A DNA stretch of 64,000 nt, taken from Paramyrothecium sp. XJ0827 (taxonomy: Eukaryota; Ascomycota; Sordariomycetes; Hypocreales; Stachybotryaceae). The notes under the pieces are model-generated. The model was not told the origin of the DNA, did not search any database, and was given only the letters and a program-made list of their open reading frames with translations. The stretch covers positions 3,472,001 to 3,536,000 of the forward strand of contig JAJFPB010000005.1 in the NCBI GenBank assembly GCA_020881915.1, given 5' to 3'. Below are positions 11,467 to 24,056 of this stretch, in pieces (within the stretch, counting starts at the first letter, position 1; every line of letters begins with the position of its first letter). The position numbers and the translations under genes are program-made.

Positions 11467-14400
11467 ATGGCTTTCCAAACTAGTGTTCTCAGAAATGGCG
11501 AGTGGGTGACAGAAACCGTCGATCTGCAAGCTGCGCTCAAAGCTTCGAATACTCCCAAGACGAGGCCGGAACCTCAGTCAAACCCGCCCACTTGTGGCCT
11601 CCTGACCAGGACCATCATTGAAAGCCCCATTGTCCACTGGGTCCTCCCGGTCCGGCTTAGGTCTCGCAGCAGCAATGATATAGCCTTCATAGGGGTAAGT
11701 GACAGTATTCCTGCCAGTCGACCCGGGCGTTGAATGTCTCCCACTTCACGCACAGCCACTCAACTGCCCTGCCCGCCCCCTACTTGCACACCTCCATGGA
11801 CGACAATTTCAGGACTTTATGGAGCCTGAGGTGACTGCTGTGTCTTGGACATTTAGCTAACAGAAACAAGAGTAATTTCGTACAGATCAGCGAGCTTCAA
11901 AAGACCGGGCAGGTGCATGACATTTTGAGGAAGAACGACTTCGATCTAAGAATCCGCAACGCCCTTGTCTTCGGTCATGATTTGGACCACTGCCTAGATG
12001 CAGATACTGGTGACTTAACAGAAAAGTCCCAGGGATCTTCTCTCTTCCCGCAAAACAGCCAAGCGTCGTCATCAGATGCTTACCAGGTCCCTCAACGACC
12101 GCTCCCACCTCAGATGCTCGTTCTGATACTTGAATCTGGTGATTTGATATTTCTCTTCATCAGAGAGCGGGTTGACGGGCAGCTACAGTTTGTTGTCACA
12201 AAACATGATGGACCCCGGAGCGTGAGATATCTTGGATATCATTTTGCCATTGACCCTTCATCTCGCTACCTGGCGGCTGCGTCGCCAGATGGACTGCTTC
12301 TGGTGTACGAGGCTGAGTCAATGGAAACCCTTGATGTTCAGTACGCGACCAAGGGATTCATAGATCCTATCAGGTCCTTACGAATACGCGCCATCCAAGG
12401 TGTAATACACAAAGTCGCATTCTTGTATCCTCGGCCCGAAGACGATTACCATATCATCTTTCTGCTATTTCTCACCCGCAAGGAAAGAGGCCACTCCGCA
12501 TCTGTGTCTCGAATGGTGACCTACGAGTGGGAGCTTGGAGATAACCTGAATGAGGTGTTCTCGGAGGAGAAGGCCGGCACGCGACTGCCTCCCGAGCATA
12601 AAATGCCACTCCTATTGGTTCCACTAAGATTCAAAACCTCTTTTCTCATAGTGTCACAGCATTATATCGGGGTTGTGAAAGATGCCCTGTCGGGTTCGCC
12701 CTCCTTCGAATACCTACCTACGGAATCACCTGGACGTACAGAGCTCTCCCATGGCCTTGGTGAGCCACTCTGGACCGCATGGGCGAGGCCTTTTAGGGAG
12801 AAAGAATACTTCCAGAAAACGGACGTCATATACTTGGCCCGTGAAGATGGCGCCGTTCAACACATTGAGATCGACACACAGGATTTGCTGCCTTCCATGA
12901 CGAATGTGGGATTTCTACAAGCGAATATCGACACCGCATTTGGCGTAACTTTTGACACATTCTCGGACGTCCTCATTGTAGCCGGCGACTCAGGACCAGG
13001 TGGCATATGGAAGGTAAGCCGCACTAGAAGTATGTTTGAAAACAAGTCTCTGATCACCTTCGTTAGCTTGCGCCACGGCGAGACTTGGAGAGGGTCTGCG
13101 TTCTTCCAAATTGGTCTCCTGTTGTTGATATGACGACCAATAATCAATCGCCTGCTTGGAACTCGGGCACAATCCTGGAGGCGAGCACCGATATCGTATC
13201 GCCTACCAATGCTCGTGAAATGTCTCGCCCAGATATCTTATTCAGTGCTTCTGGTCGAGGATTGCAAGGAACCGTCACCGAGTGGCGATGGGGCGTCCGA
13301 GCCCGTATTGGGCTTGATCTCGATCTCGGCGACCCAGCGAGACAGGCTTGGGCTTTTTTCCTTGACGATGACGAAACAAGGACTCTAAACGTAATAGTAG
13401 CCGCTCCGCATTCCTCGATCGTTTTGTCGTTTTCCGAAGACCTGGACCAAGTGGACGCAATGCCTGCGGATGCCACGCCATTTGATCTTTCCTCAACTAC
13501 GATCTCCGCTACTCAAGGGGCCGATGACAGCATTGTTCAGATCACTGAAACGTCTATAACAAAAGTTTCTTCAGTTGGCAGGTTTGTGCTTGTCCACGAC
13601 AAACTACATCGATTCTGTTCACTGACAACTCAATAGCTCACAAGCCTTATTTGAGAACATGCTTAGTATGGACGCCGCTCGCATGCAGAAGGCATCGTGC
13701 TCGTCGGAATTCGCGGTTGTGTCGTGTCAGCAAGGAACGTCATCATCGCGAGTCTACACAATCCAAACCGGCCCAGCGGAAATATCTCCAGTAAATACAT
13801 GGGAAGTGCAGGGAGAAGTAACCTGCTTGTCGCTTTTCACCTTTTCGAATACTGAAATGGTGGCGGTCGGCTCTACTTGCTCGGGCCTCTCTAGCATCAC
13901 ACTCTACTCGTTAAGCGGTGAAACTCTTACTTCCACGGTATTTAAGAATGGTCATGGTAAGTCAAGCCCTGGCCGCAAGAGACGTCATAATGATGACCGA
14001 AACAGGACGTGTTGACCAAAGCGTGGATGAAGCAATTGTTGAACCTCAGCTTGACGCCTTGACAAGTATATGCGCTGTAGATGGAAAAACTGCCGATTTG
14101 ACATATCTGGTGATAGGATCACGATGCGGCCACCTTATCACCATGAATATCTCTGGGCAAAACCCAGTGAAACTAACATGGACAATGGAAAAGCTTGGGA
14201 GAGCACCTCTGGATGTTTTCCCGGCTTCTGGCCTCCTAGATGGCGCTCCAGCAGCCTTTGCCTGCTGCGACAGTAGCCTTTTCTTGCTGAAGGACCTACG
14301 CACACAGGAAAACCAGTTCAAGAGCAAAGTCCTCACTTGGCCGACAGATTCCAACGACGCGTCACTTGCGTCTCCGCCGATTCATTCACTTCACGCACTG

Positions 14401-15843
14401 CAACAGAACTCTTCCAGAGACAGACACCGCATATCGATGTTACTACTCAGCGAGTCTCGAATTCTTCTGACGGAGCTTTCCACTTACGTTGGTCCAGTAC
14501 CAAGGTCTATACCGGTCGAAGGAACACCAACAAGGATCATCTACTCCCAGACATACGAGTGCCTAGTGGTGGCTTTGCTGTCAGATAACAGGCCGACATT
14601 GGCGTTTGTTGACCCGGACTCTGGGAGAATCATGTCGGAACCAATGGACAAGGATCGAAAACCGTCTGATTTCATCAGCGGGCTTGGCCAAGCCGGCGAC
14701 AGGATCACTGGCCTGGGCGAGTGGCTGTATGTCAAAGATGGAAAGACCTTCACCTTCATCCTCGTTACGACCAAGGCAGGCAATCTACTCATTGTGTCTG
14801 CTAGCATTACGGAAACGCAGAAGCAAGGCGAAACAGAGAAACGGATTCGTTATTTCACCCGCAACAAGAAGCGATACGGATCGCCTATCTATTCCATAGC
14901 TGTCGATGGCGATGGGATTGTTTTCTGCGTAGACCGAACTCTCCACTGGAACGTCCTTGACCTGGCTGAGAAGAAGCTTAAGGCCATGAGATCTTTTGAG
15001 CTAGAATCGCCGGCCACATCGCTGCAGATTCTGAATGGGAGGATCTTTGCCTTGACGACAACACACTCGCTGCAAGTCATCGACCACAGGAGCGAGGCTT
15101 CAGGAAATGATATGGGCCTGTTGCATACAGATCGAGTCGCTCGGTCAACAATGCACATGATTGATGTGGGGGATTCTATCAACCCTCCCGACATGTGGCC
15201 GGTGTTTTTGCTCTCGGACATGTCTGGGGGCATTACCGGTGTCTGGGTGCCATGGGGCCAGCGAAACAAAGAATTTGGCGTTGTATTTGAAGGACTTCTA
15301 CCTGCAACAGTGAGACGATTTATAAGACTGCAGGGGCGAGCCGAGCAACGAAAGGCAAAACAGCATCGGCGCTATGGAACTCTTTCGAGCAGCAGTGACG
15401 AAGCCGAGGTGTTTGGAGTATCTGTCAGTGGCTCACTACAGCACTTCGTTCTCATCAGTGTGGAACTTTGGCGGCTGCTTTTCCTCATCCAAAGATTGGC
15501 GCAGAGGAGCAGCGTCATTTGCCTCTACAGCGAACTTGAGGCCTTCGAAGGACTTGACGATGATATAGGGATGGCAATGATGCAGCCGCATCCCAAGCGG
15601 ATGGTTATTGATGGAGATCTGATTGAGCGTTGCTTGAGACACCGTGTACTGGAGGCACTCGTGGGCACTGGAGAGGATCTGCTTTCTTACTGCCGTTGCC
15701 TGGACCAACTGGATAATGGCATTTACACGGAAGGCTTCCAAAACGACGGCGACGCGCTTATCAACGACAACGAAGGCAACCGGAGAAGATACTTCAGTCT
15801 TGGTTATGAGATCCTGGAACACTTGTCCGCCCCCGTCTTGTAA
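11467..15843 (+). CDS. MMS1_N/CPSF-A-like beta-propeller protein (DDB1/Mms1/Rik1 superfamily)
   Basis: Large WD-propeller scaffold of about 1347 residues. Relatives act in cullin-4/Rtt101 ubiquitin ligases, splicing or cleavage/polyadenylation complexes; the exact role here is not determined. Exons: 11467-11694, 11871-13013, 13067-13581, 13637-13956 and 14006-15843, every junction in phase. The N-terminal part carries the MMS1_N pattern (AFIG..NFVQISEL after the first splice, later GGIWKLAPRRDLERV and LPNWSPVVDM). The C-terminal segment keeps a DDB1-like RMVIDGDLIERCL, the counterpart of the FIDGDLIESF region of DDB1. The first intron is the least certain: 176 nt, ending at an AAG acceptor at 11870. 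A small extra exon inside it cannot be excluded. It appears more divergent than true DDB1, CPSF160 or SF3B3, fitting the Mms1-like group. Confidence 0.78.
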
Positions 15844-17029
15844 GCCCAGCTAAGGGACAGAAAATGAAGAAGCATCTGTCGAGTCAGATCCAATGAAGTT
15901 CAGTGATGAATTAGACACTGAGACTAAGCAAGAAGAATCAATCAACAAGGCGGGAGATGTCCCATCTAAAGTCGAGAAAAGTGTCGAGCAACCATGACTC
16001 CTCAAGAAGTGTGACTCATGAGATTTGAAGCGTGCGTTTCATAAGCATCATTTTTACAAGTCGTTGGACCAGGTCTTAGCGAGGCTGCCTTGATCATACA
16101 GGATTGGCTGCCAGAAGAGGTAATCGAAAGAGCTTACATAATATTGGCAGCTCACAGTTTCAATTTTCTCCCCTCCCTTGTGCAGTGGAGGAGGAGTGGG
16201 AGGAGGAGGAGGCAAAGAAATATGCCACCCGCCCACCAGCGCCCCGAGAAAGCCTTTCGATCCGCCTGCTAGCGCCCTGTACGGTGCAGCAGGACAGGCC
16301 CCTCCGCCCACTGTTCCCACCAGGGGGAGCGTGACGGGGCTATACGGAAAAGTGTCATGGGCGCTGTCAACAACGCATCTTAGTTACATGCAGGATGTAG
16401 GTAGGCGTCTTAGGTTGAAGACGAAGCAAGATCAAGGTGCAGAGGTCTGGTACGTAAGGTAGGTTGAGGTAACGCAACTTGGGCAACATATTTGCCATGG
16501 CCCATGTACCTACCTTATTATAACATAAATACCTTAGTCCCTTGTGCAGGTTATCGATATCTAAGATACTCTCAAATGTTGGTTGTGACTTCGTTCTTGT
16601 GCCCCGCAGTGCGTCTCAAAATAAAAAAGTTGCCCATCAGGACCGCGGCTGCCATCTCCTGCCTCGCTGCGCGTGATTGCTTGTGGCCCAGCCTTAACCG
16701 AGCTTCTCCAGTAGAGCAAAAAGAGCATGTCTTGTCGGCTTCTTTTGCGAGCTCAACGACTCTTGGTTCCCGCGACGGATTTGCCACCAGACCTCTGTAA
16801 GCCCTGCTGAGCGACGCCTGGATATAGTGGGTTGCCCCGCCGGTATCGATTTCGAGCCGCTTCCCACAGACGAACTTCTTTCCACACCCTTTCCCTCCCA
16901 TCCCTTCAACGCGTTCCCTGTCGAGTCCGCCTCACGCTTGGCCCGACCGACTGCGAGAGACCCCAGATCCTCGCCTCAACGCTCCGTAATCCGCCATAGT
17001 CTTACCACCGTACTCGGAAACCGATCACC
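15844..17029. other. Intergenic region upstream of eIF5B
   Basis: Holds the 3' end of the MMS1/DDB1-like gene and the eIF5B promoter. TAAGGTAGG and TACCTACCTTA motifs lie near 16453-16515. The last 150 bases before the eIF5B ATG are C/T-rich, like the leader of a highly expressed gene. No supported gene. Confidence 0.5.
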
Positions 17030-20000
17030 ATGGCACCCAAGAAGAAGGGCGGCAAGAAGGCCCAGGACGACTGGGAGGCTGAGCTGGGCGAGAGCATTGC
17101 TCCCCCTGCCGCCGTTGACGGTGCTGACGCCGACGCCGCCGCCAACGGCGACAACGACGACGATGCATCTGGCGGTGCCGGCGGCCTCATGGCCATGCTG
17201 CGAAAGAACAAGGAGAAGCGCAAGAAGAAGGGACTGCCCGAGGAAGACTTTGTCCAAGGCGAGGACCCTGCCGCCGCCGCCGAGCCTCCAGCACCTGTTG
17301 AGGCTTCCATGGAAGACGAATTTGCCGCCCCAGCCAAGAAGGGCAAGGGAGGAGGTGCCAAGGGAAAGCCTGCTCCCGCCAAAGCGGCACCGGCTGCCGC
17401 CGCCGCCGACGACGATGACGACGAGACGGGCGGTAGAATTTTGACAAAGGCTGAGAAGGAAAAGTTGAAGAAGGAGCGTGAGAAGGCCAGAAAGAAGGAA
17501 CAGGTGTGTTGCGAAGTGGGAGTAGTCCTCAGTGTTTTGCTCAACTGACAATTCCATTTTCCAGGCCGCCAAGAAGAAGACCACAGCGCCACCCCCCAAG
17601 GCCGCCGAACCAGCGGCACCCGAGCCTACGAAGCAGGATGCCGCCCCTGCAGCGGAGCCCGAGCCTGCGGGTGGAAAGAAGAAGAAGATCCCTGCTCACC
17701 TGGCCCTCATTCAAAAGCAACAAGAGGAACTGCGCCGCCGACAGGAAGAAGAGGCCCGACTTCTCGCAGCGGCCCAGGCCGCCGATGAGGAGGCGGAGCG
17801 CCGGGCCGCCGAGGAAGCTCAGAAGCGAGAGGAAGCAAAGGCTCTGAAGAAGCAGAAGGAGAAGGAACGCATTGAGCAACTCAAGAAGGAGGGCAAGTAC
17901 TTGACCAAGGCACAAAAGGAGGAAAAGGCCCGTAATGAGAAGAAGTTGCAGCAGATGCTTGCTGCTGGTATCAAGGTCGGTCCTTCAGAGTCTGGAGAGG
18001 GCGAAAAGAAGAAGGCTGTCTACGATAACAGGAAGAAGAAGGGCAAGCAGGACAAGGTAAGCATATTTAAAAAACCACCTGTTCATGGTGCTCGGTCTAA
18101 CAATGAATTCTACCAGATTGATGAAGAAAAGGCTCTGGCTGAGGCGGCAGAGCGCGCCAGGATACAAGCCGAGCAAGCCCTGAAAGAAGCCGAGGAGAAG
18201 GCCGCCCGCGAGAAGGCAGAGCAAGAGGCCAAGGCTGCAGCAGCCAAGGCCGCCGCCGAGAGTGACGTCGAGGACGACTGGGAGGCCGCGGCGGCAGACG
18301 AGGATGATGTCAAGGATAGCTGGGACGCTGACTCCGACGAGGAAGCCGAAGCCAAGAAGGCAGCAGCCGGAAAGACGAACGGTGCCTCCGCGAAGAAGGA
18401 GGAGTCTGAGGAGGAATCCGATTCAGAAGAATCGGAGGACGAAAACATCTCTGCAGCACGACAGGCTGAAGCCCAGCGTAAGAAGGAAGCCGCAGAGCGC
18501 CGTGAAAAGGCTCACCAGGCCGCACTGGCAGCTCGCTCCAAGGACAACCTCCGATCCCCCATTTGCTGTATTCTTGGACACGTCGATACTGGAAAGACGA
18601 AGTTGCTCGACAAGATTCGACAGACGAACGTTCAAGAAGGCGAAGCTGGTGGTATTACGCAGCAGATCGGTGCTACCTACTTCCCCGTGGACGCCATCAA
18701 GCAGAAGACCGCTGTTGTGAACCAGGACAACAAGTTCGAGTTTAAGGTCCCTGGTCTCCTGGTCATTGATACTCCTGGACACGAGTCCTTCTCAAACCTC
18801 CGATCTCGTGGTTCTTCTCTCTGTAACATTGCCATCCTCGTCGTCGACATCATGCACGGTCTCGAGCCACAGACTCTGGAGTCCATGCGCATGCTCCGAG
18901 AGCGCAGGATCCCCTTCATCGTCGCGCTCAACAAGATCGACAGATTGTACGGCTGGAAGAAGGTGGACAACAACGGCTTCCAGGACAGCTTGGCTCTGCA
19001 GAACAAGGCTGTCCACAACGAGTTCAAGAAGCGTCTTGACGATACCAAGCTTGCCTTTGCCGAGCAGGGTTTCAACTCGGAGCTCTTCTACGAGAACAAA
19101 TCCATGGCCAAGTTTGTCTCGATTGTGCCAACATCCGCCCACACCGGCGAGGGTATCCCTGATATGTTGAAGCTCATTGTCCAACTCACCCAGGAGCGTA
19201 TGGTTGGCTCCCTGATGTACCTGTCCGAGGTTCAGGCCACGGTTCTCGAGGTCAAGGCCATTGAGGGTTTCGGTATGACCATCGATGTTGTCTTGTCCAA
19301 CGGTATCTTGAAGGAGGGTGACCGCATTGTACTATGCGGTACTGAGGGTGCCATCAAAACAAACATTAGGGCACTTCTCACGCCCGCGCCGCTCAAGGAA
19401 CTCCGCTTGAAATCTGCCTATGTGCACAACAAGGAAGTCAAGGCTGCCCTGGGTGTCAAGATCAGCGCGCCAGGACTGGAAGGTGCCATTGCCGGATCCA
19501 GGCTGCTGGTGGTTGGACCTGATGACGATGAAGAGGATATCGAGGACGAGGTCGAGTCCGATCTTGCCAACCTGCTTAGCAGAGTCGAGACCTCCGGACG
19601 TGGTGTCAGTGTTCAAGCCTCGACCCTGGGTTCGTTGGAGGCTCTGCTGGACTTCCTCAAGGACTGCAAGATTCCCGTGGCCAATGTCGGTATCGGCCCG
19701 GTCTACAAGCGAGACGTGCTCCAGTGTGGTATCATGCTGGAAAAGGCGCCAGACTATGCCGTCATGCTCTGCTTCGACGTCAAGGTTGACAAGGAGGCGC
19801 AGCAGTACGCCGAGGAGCAAGGCATCAAGATCTTCACCGCCGACATTATTTACCACCTGTTCGACGCGTTCACCAAGCACATGGATGAGATGCTGGAGAA
19901 GAAGAAGGAGGAGTCCAAGATGCTGGCTGTGTTCCCCTGCGTCCTGAAGCCTGTTGCCGTGTTCAACAAGACGGGCCCCATCGTCATCGGTGTTGATGTT

Positions 20001-20404
20001 ACAGATGGTTCGCTCAGGGTCAACACGCCCATTGCGGCCGTGAAGAACAACCCCGTCACCGGCACCAAGGAAATCGTCAAGCTGGGCAGAGTGTATGCCC
20101 CCCCCCCCAGTACTTCTTGTCTACTTTGCGAGGCTAAAATGCTAATCACTCTTATAGTACGTCTATCGAGCGCGACCACAAGCAGATCCCCGTCTGCAAA
20201 AAGGGCCAGCCATCAGTCGCCGTCAAGATCGAAATGGGCGGCTCTCAGCCCACGTATGGCCGCCACCTGGAGGAGAGCGACGCGCTGTACAGTTTGGTGT
20301 CCCGTGCCAGCATCGACTGCCTCAAGGAGTTCTACCGCAAGGACGTGTCCAACGAGGAGTGGCAGCTGATCATCAAGCTGAAGCCTCTGTTCGACATTAA
20401 CTAA
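17030..20404 (+). CDS. Translation initiation factor eIF5B (IF2 family GTPase)
   Basis: Catalyses ribosomal subunit joining. Exons are 17030-17503, 17565-18056, 18117-20092 and 20158-20404, giving about 1062 residues. The N-terminal third is a low-complexity Lys/Glu/Ala-rich region typical of eukaryotic eIF5B. The GTPase domain has GHVDTGKTK (about residue 475), DTPGHE (about 540) and NKIDR (about 593). Domains II-IV follow ([36 protein letters not shown]), and the protein ends [12 protein letters not shown]. The second intron (18057-18116) is 60 nt and has no in-frame stop, so a naive ORF reads through it. The fourth exon is needed: the read-through frame after 20092 gives nonsense, while splicing at GTATGC/TATAG restores [19 protein letters not shown]. 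That last intron starts with a run of 11 C. Confidence 0.95.
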
Positions 20405-21306
20405 TTCAGGCTACGCGAGAGCTTCTTGGTTGCATTGCGGATGATGGCGGAGGCCGACTACTTCATGCTTTCCCCCGTGGAACCTGTTGGAGGAGCGGAC
20501 TTGTTATGAAGGCATTTTTATTGTCCAGACATTCCATTTATCAGACTGCCTGACATTCTCTACTACACTTCTATCATGCCATCCTGCTACGCTTAACGTT
20601 CCTTTCACCATCCCCTCACGTCTCTCATATGATTCCTTGTTTGTTCCCATGTCATGCATGAATGACGCTTTCATGAAAAAAGAGGAGTTTTGCGGGACGG
20701 TTGGAAACCAAAAAAGGGAGCAGAGGAACAACTGTGGACTTTTTGCTACTTGGGTATCGGACCCGACAGACGGGGAGGAAAAAAAGATCTACACCCCAAG
20801 GCTGAGGAAAAGAGAAACCCCTTTGGGAGAGGAGGGCTTCGAGGAGAGCAGGACGGTGAATGGTGGACGAGAGGGTTTGAAAAAAGGGAACACTGTCAAG
20901 ACTTGGTCGGAGAATGGAAAAAGTAGTCTGTCGTCGTCTATGTTTGCAAATCGAATTTGACTTGTGCTACTACCACACACATCATCAGACTTGCTTGGCT
21001 ACGCTATAGGTGAAAGGGCGACATACCAAGTCCCATGGTAAATCGCTGGTGAGTTAATCAGTTAGAATCTAGGATGACACCGACACCGTCATGAATGAAG
21101 CTCAAAGATGATGATTATCTAATGTACGTGTCCATGAAACTAGGAGTTTTGACTCAGTCTAACTCAAGTACATATCCGTCATAAAGTAGGCACCTCCCTT
21201 GTAACACCCAAATTTAGCTGTGTGCAGAGGGGAATGCGTCTATAGTCCGTTCTTTCGTCATCTTTCCCCACGATCCAGAAACATCCAATACTACTTTGTT
21301 CATTGC
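20405..21306. other. Convergent intergenic region between eIF5B and Hsp88
   Basis: Two 3' untranslated regions meet here. The stretch 20680-20930 is purine-rich with several poly-A/G runs. No gene was recognised. Confidence 0.5.
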
Positions 21307-24056
21307 TTATTTTGACTCGCCAGCGGCCTCGGCCTCCGGTTGGGAAGCGTCAGCATCCTTCATCTCCTGGTCGGCGCCTGCCTGGGCGGCCTTCTCGGCT
21401 TCGGCAGCCTTGCGAGCCTCCTCTTCGGCGGCCTTCTTGGCAGCCTGCTCGGCCTCGAACTTCTCCTGCACGGCGCGGCGCTCGGCCTCCACCTTGTCGA
21501 AGTGGCGCTGGACGATGGGGCCAGCCATGGCGCGAATCTCCTCCAGCTTGGAGACGTAGACGCCCTTAGCGGCATCGTCACCCTCGTCGTAGAGCCAGTC
21601 CTGTTTCGATCGCGTTAGTAACTAGTGACCAGATTTCGATGGATCGGTAAGAAACGAACCTCAGTGGCCTCAAGCTTAGCCTTGATGGTGGTCTTCTCGT
21701 CCTCGCTGGCAAACTCAGAGTACTGCTCGTCAAGCTTTGCACGAAGGTCGTAGATGTAAGCCTCAAGCTCATTCTTCTTCTCCTCGGTATCGGCAACCAG
21801 CTTGTCCTCCATAACCATGGCGGCTTCCTTCTCTGCCAGGTTAGTCTTGGTGCTGGAGTCAAGGGAAGCAGTGCCGCTGGCGATGGGCAGATCGCCCTTG
21901 CGAACCTGCTTCTTGACCTTGCGCGTCTTCTTGGGACCATCGTCCTTATTGTCGGTCTCCATGGCCTTTTGGGAATTAGATGTTAGCAATGTTCGATTGG
22001 GTAGGTCCTCGTCCGGAACTTCAGCGACAAAAGAAACCACAAAGTGTCTGTCGGACCCCGAATCGCGGCGTAGCCGTTTCGAAGATCGGCCTCGGTCATC
22101 TCCAAGCAGTCTGGACGACGACGAAGCCAATGGGGCCACAGGATAATGTGGAAGGGTAAGTGACAATGAATCACGCTCGAAAATACTCACATCAGGGTCC
22201 TTCTTCTCTCCATCCTCCTCCTTGACCTCCTCCTCGACCTCCTGGTCCTCAACGTAGTAGCCGTTCTCAACATTGAGAACACCGTGAATGTTCACGCGGG
22301 CCTTGAGCTTGCAAATCATGAAATCGTCCTTGCCGTCAGCCTTCACACCCTTGACGGAGAAGCGACCGATCCAAGGGTTGGTCTTGCCAGGAAGGTCCTC
22401 AGGCTTGGCATATCGGGCCTCGAGGTCGAAAGGCTGCTTGCGGTAGAAAGTGAGGATCTTGGTGGAGGGAAGGACGTTGCCCTTGTTGAAAACAGTGAGG
22501 CTGGTATCCTCGTCGGGAATATCGGGAGCCTTCTCCCAACCAAACTCGATGGGGTAGCTGATGATGTCCTGGACAGCAAAGTCACGGACACGGAAAACAG
22601 GAGAAAGGATGGCGCAGCTGAAGGCGCAACCGCGGGCAATAGCCTCGTCAGCGTTCATTGTGTAGGACAGGGTCTTGCCAAAGAAGGCCTGGATGCGCTC
22701 CTTGAGAGCAGGGATACGGGAGCCACCGCCAACAATCTCGACGGCGTCGATATCGTCCTTGGTAATCTTAGCTTGAGCAAGAGCCTGCTCGAGGGGAATG
22801 TGAGTGCGGTTAAGCAGGGGCTCGACCATGGCCTCGAACTCCGGACGAGTGATCATGGCAGAAACATCAACATCGTTCATCAAAGACTCGATGTTGACGG
22901 GTGCCTGCTGGTTGGCGGACAGGATCTTCTTGGCCTTCTCGGCGGCAGCAATGGTACGGGCCATGGCGCGGCCGTGGGTGTAGATGTCAACCTTGTGCTT
23001 GCCCTTGAACTCCTTGGCAAGGTGGTCGACGAGGGCCTTGTCGAAATCACGACCACCAAAGTTGTTATCCCAGGCGGTGGACTTGACGGCAAGTTCGCCC
23101 TTCTTGAACTCGACAATGGAGCATGTGTAGTTGCTGTGGCCAATGTCGATGAAGCAGACGCGGCGGGGCTTCTCCTCGGGCGCAGGAAGGTCGAGCTTGG
23201 TAATGCCCCAGCCGAGGGCGGCAGCGGTGGTGTCGTTGATGAGACGCAGGACCTTGAGGCCGGCAATCTCGGCGGCGTCAAGAAGGGCCCGGCGCTGGAC
23301 GTCGGTGAACCAGGCGGGGACGCTCATGCAGATGTCGGAGACGGGCAGCTTGAGCTCAGCGGCGGCGGTCTGCCTAATCTTGCTCAAGTACATGGCAACG
23401 AGCTGGGTGAAGGTGAACTTCTCCTTGTTGCCAAGGTAGTCAACCTCAGCGCCAACCAGGCCATTGATGTCGACGAGGGGGGCGGTGATGTACTGCTGCT
23501 CGATCTGAACATCGGGGTCGTTGAAGGGTCGGCCAGCGAGACGCTTCAGGCAGTTGACAGTGTTCTTGAGGTTGGAGATTTCTTGCGTCTTGGCCGGCTC
23601 GCCCAGGTAGCGCGACTTGGGTCCGAAGCCTACCAGGGAACTGTGATAAGGCACAAACAAGGTCAGCAAGGCGGAAACAACAAGAGGCGGCGACTCGCCC
23701 CCAAAAAGGAGGAGAAGGCTGGGTTTCAAGAACTTACGGCGTGGCTCTGTTGGAAACCTCATTGGTGATCTGGAGACGGGTAAATCGCGTTAGTTTGCCT
23801 TATCTCGACGTGGTGGTGATAAAGGTCGTGGGGTCAAAACCGGAGGGCATGGGAGGGGGAGGGGCACGGCGGGTAGAGGGAGCAAATACTCACCACATCG
23901 ACACCACGGTTTCTCGCGACAGCGATGACCGTCTTGAGGGTTCCGAAATCGACACCTGTGAACCGGAAGCTGCGATCAGTAGGGTGCTCTTCGTGGCTCG
24001 AAAGAGCTGGGGGACGGGCGGGCGCGGGACATGATCGACGTACCGACGACACTCAT
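21307..24056 (-). CDS. hsp88: Hsp88, Hsp110/Sse1-family chaperone
   Basis: Hsp110-class nucleotide exchange factor for Hsp70 and holdase in the cytosol. Exons on the minus strand: 24056-24044 (MSVVG), 23955-23894, 23769-23738, 23640-22191, 21965-21660 and 21600-21307. All are in phase and give about 718 residues, close to Neurospora HSP88. The ATPase domain shows GVDFGTLKTVIAV, SVPAWFTDVQRRALLDA, DIGHSNYTCSIVEF and EIVGGGSRIPALKE. An acidic linker (EVEEEVKEEDGEK) ends exon 4. The helical C-terminal domain follows and ends in a charged Ala/Glu-rich tail. The intron at 22190-21966 is 225 nt, divisible by three and free of stops, so the reading frame runs through it. GTGAGT, GCTAAC and an AAG acceptor argue that it is spliced. 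A heat-shock-element-like array lies upstream at 24840-24859. Confidence 0.95.

Noticed and set aside
16976..17619. Two overlapping minus-strand frames of about 205 codons near eIF5B
   Set aside because: Antisense of the Lys/Ala-rich eIF5B N-terminus, giving low-complexity Leu/Ser sequence.
19332..19880. Minus-strand frame opposite eIF5B
   Set aside because: Antisense shadow of conserved eIF5B coding sequence.
22284..23768. 494-codon open frame on the plus strand opposite Hsp88
   Set aside because: It is exactly antisense to the strongly conserved Hsp88 exon; long antisense frames arise from the GC-biased codon use of that gene. Its translation is Val/Asp/Leu-rich and matches no family.
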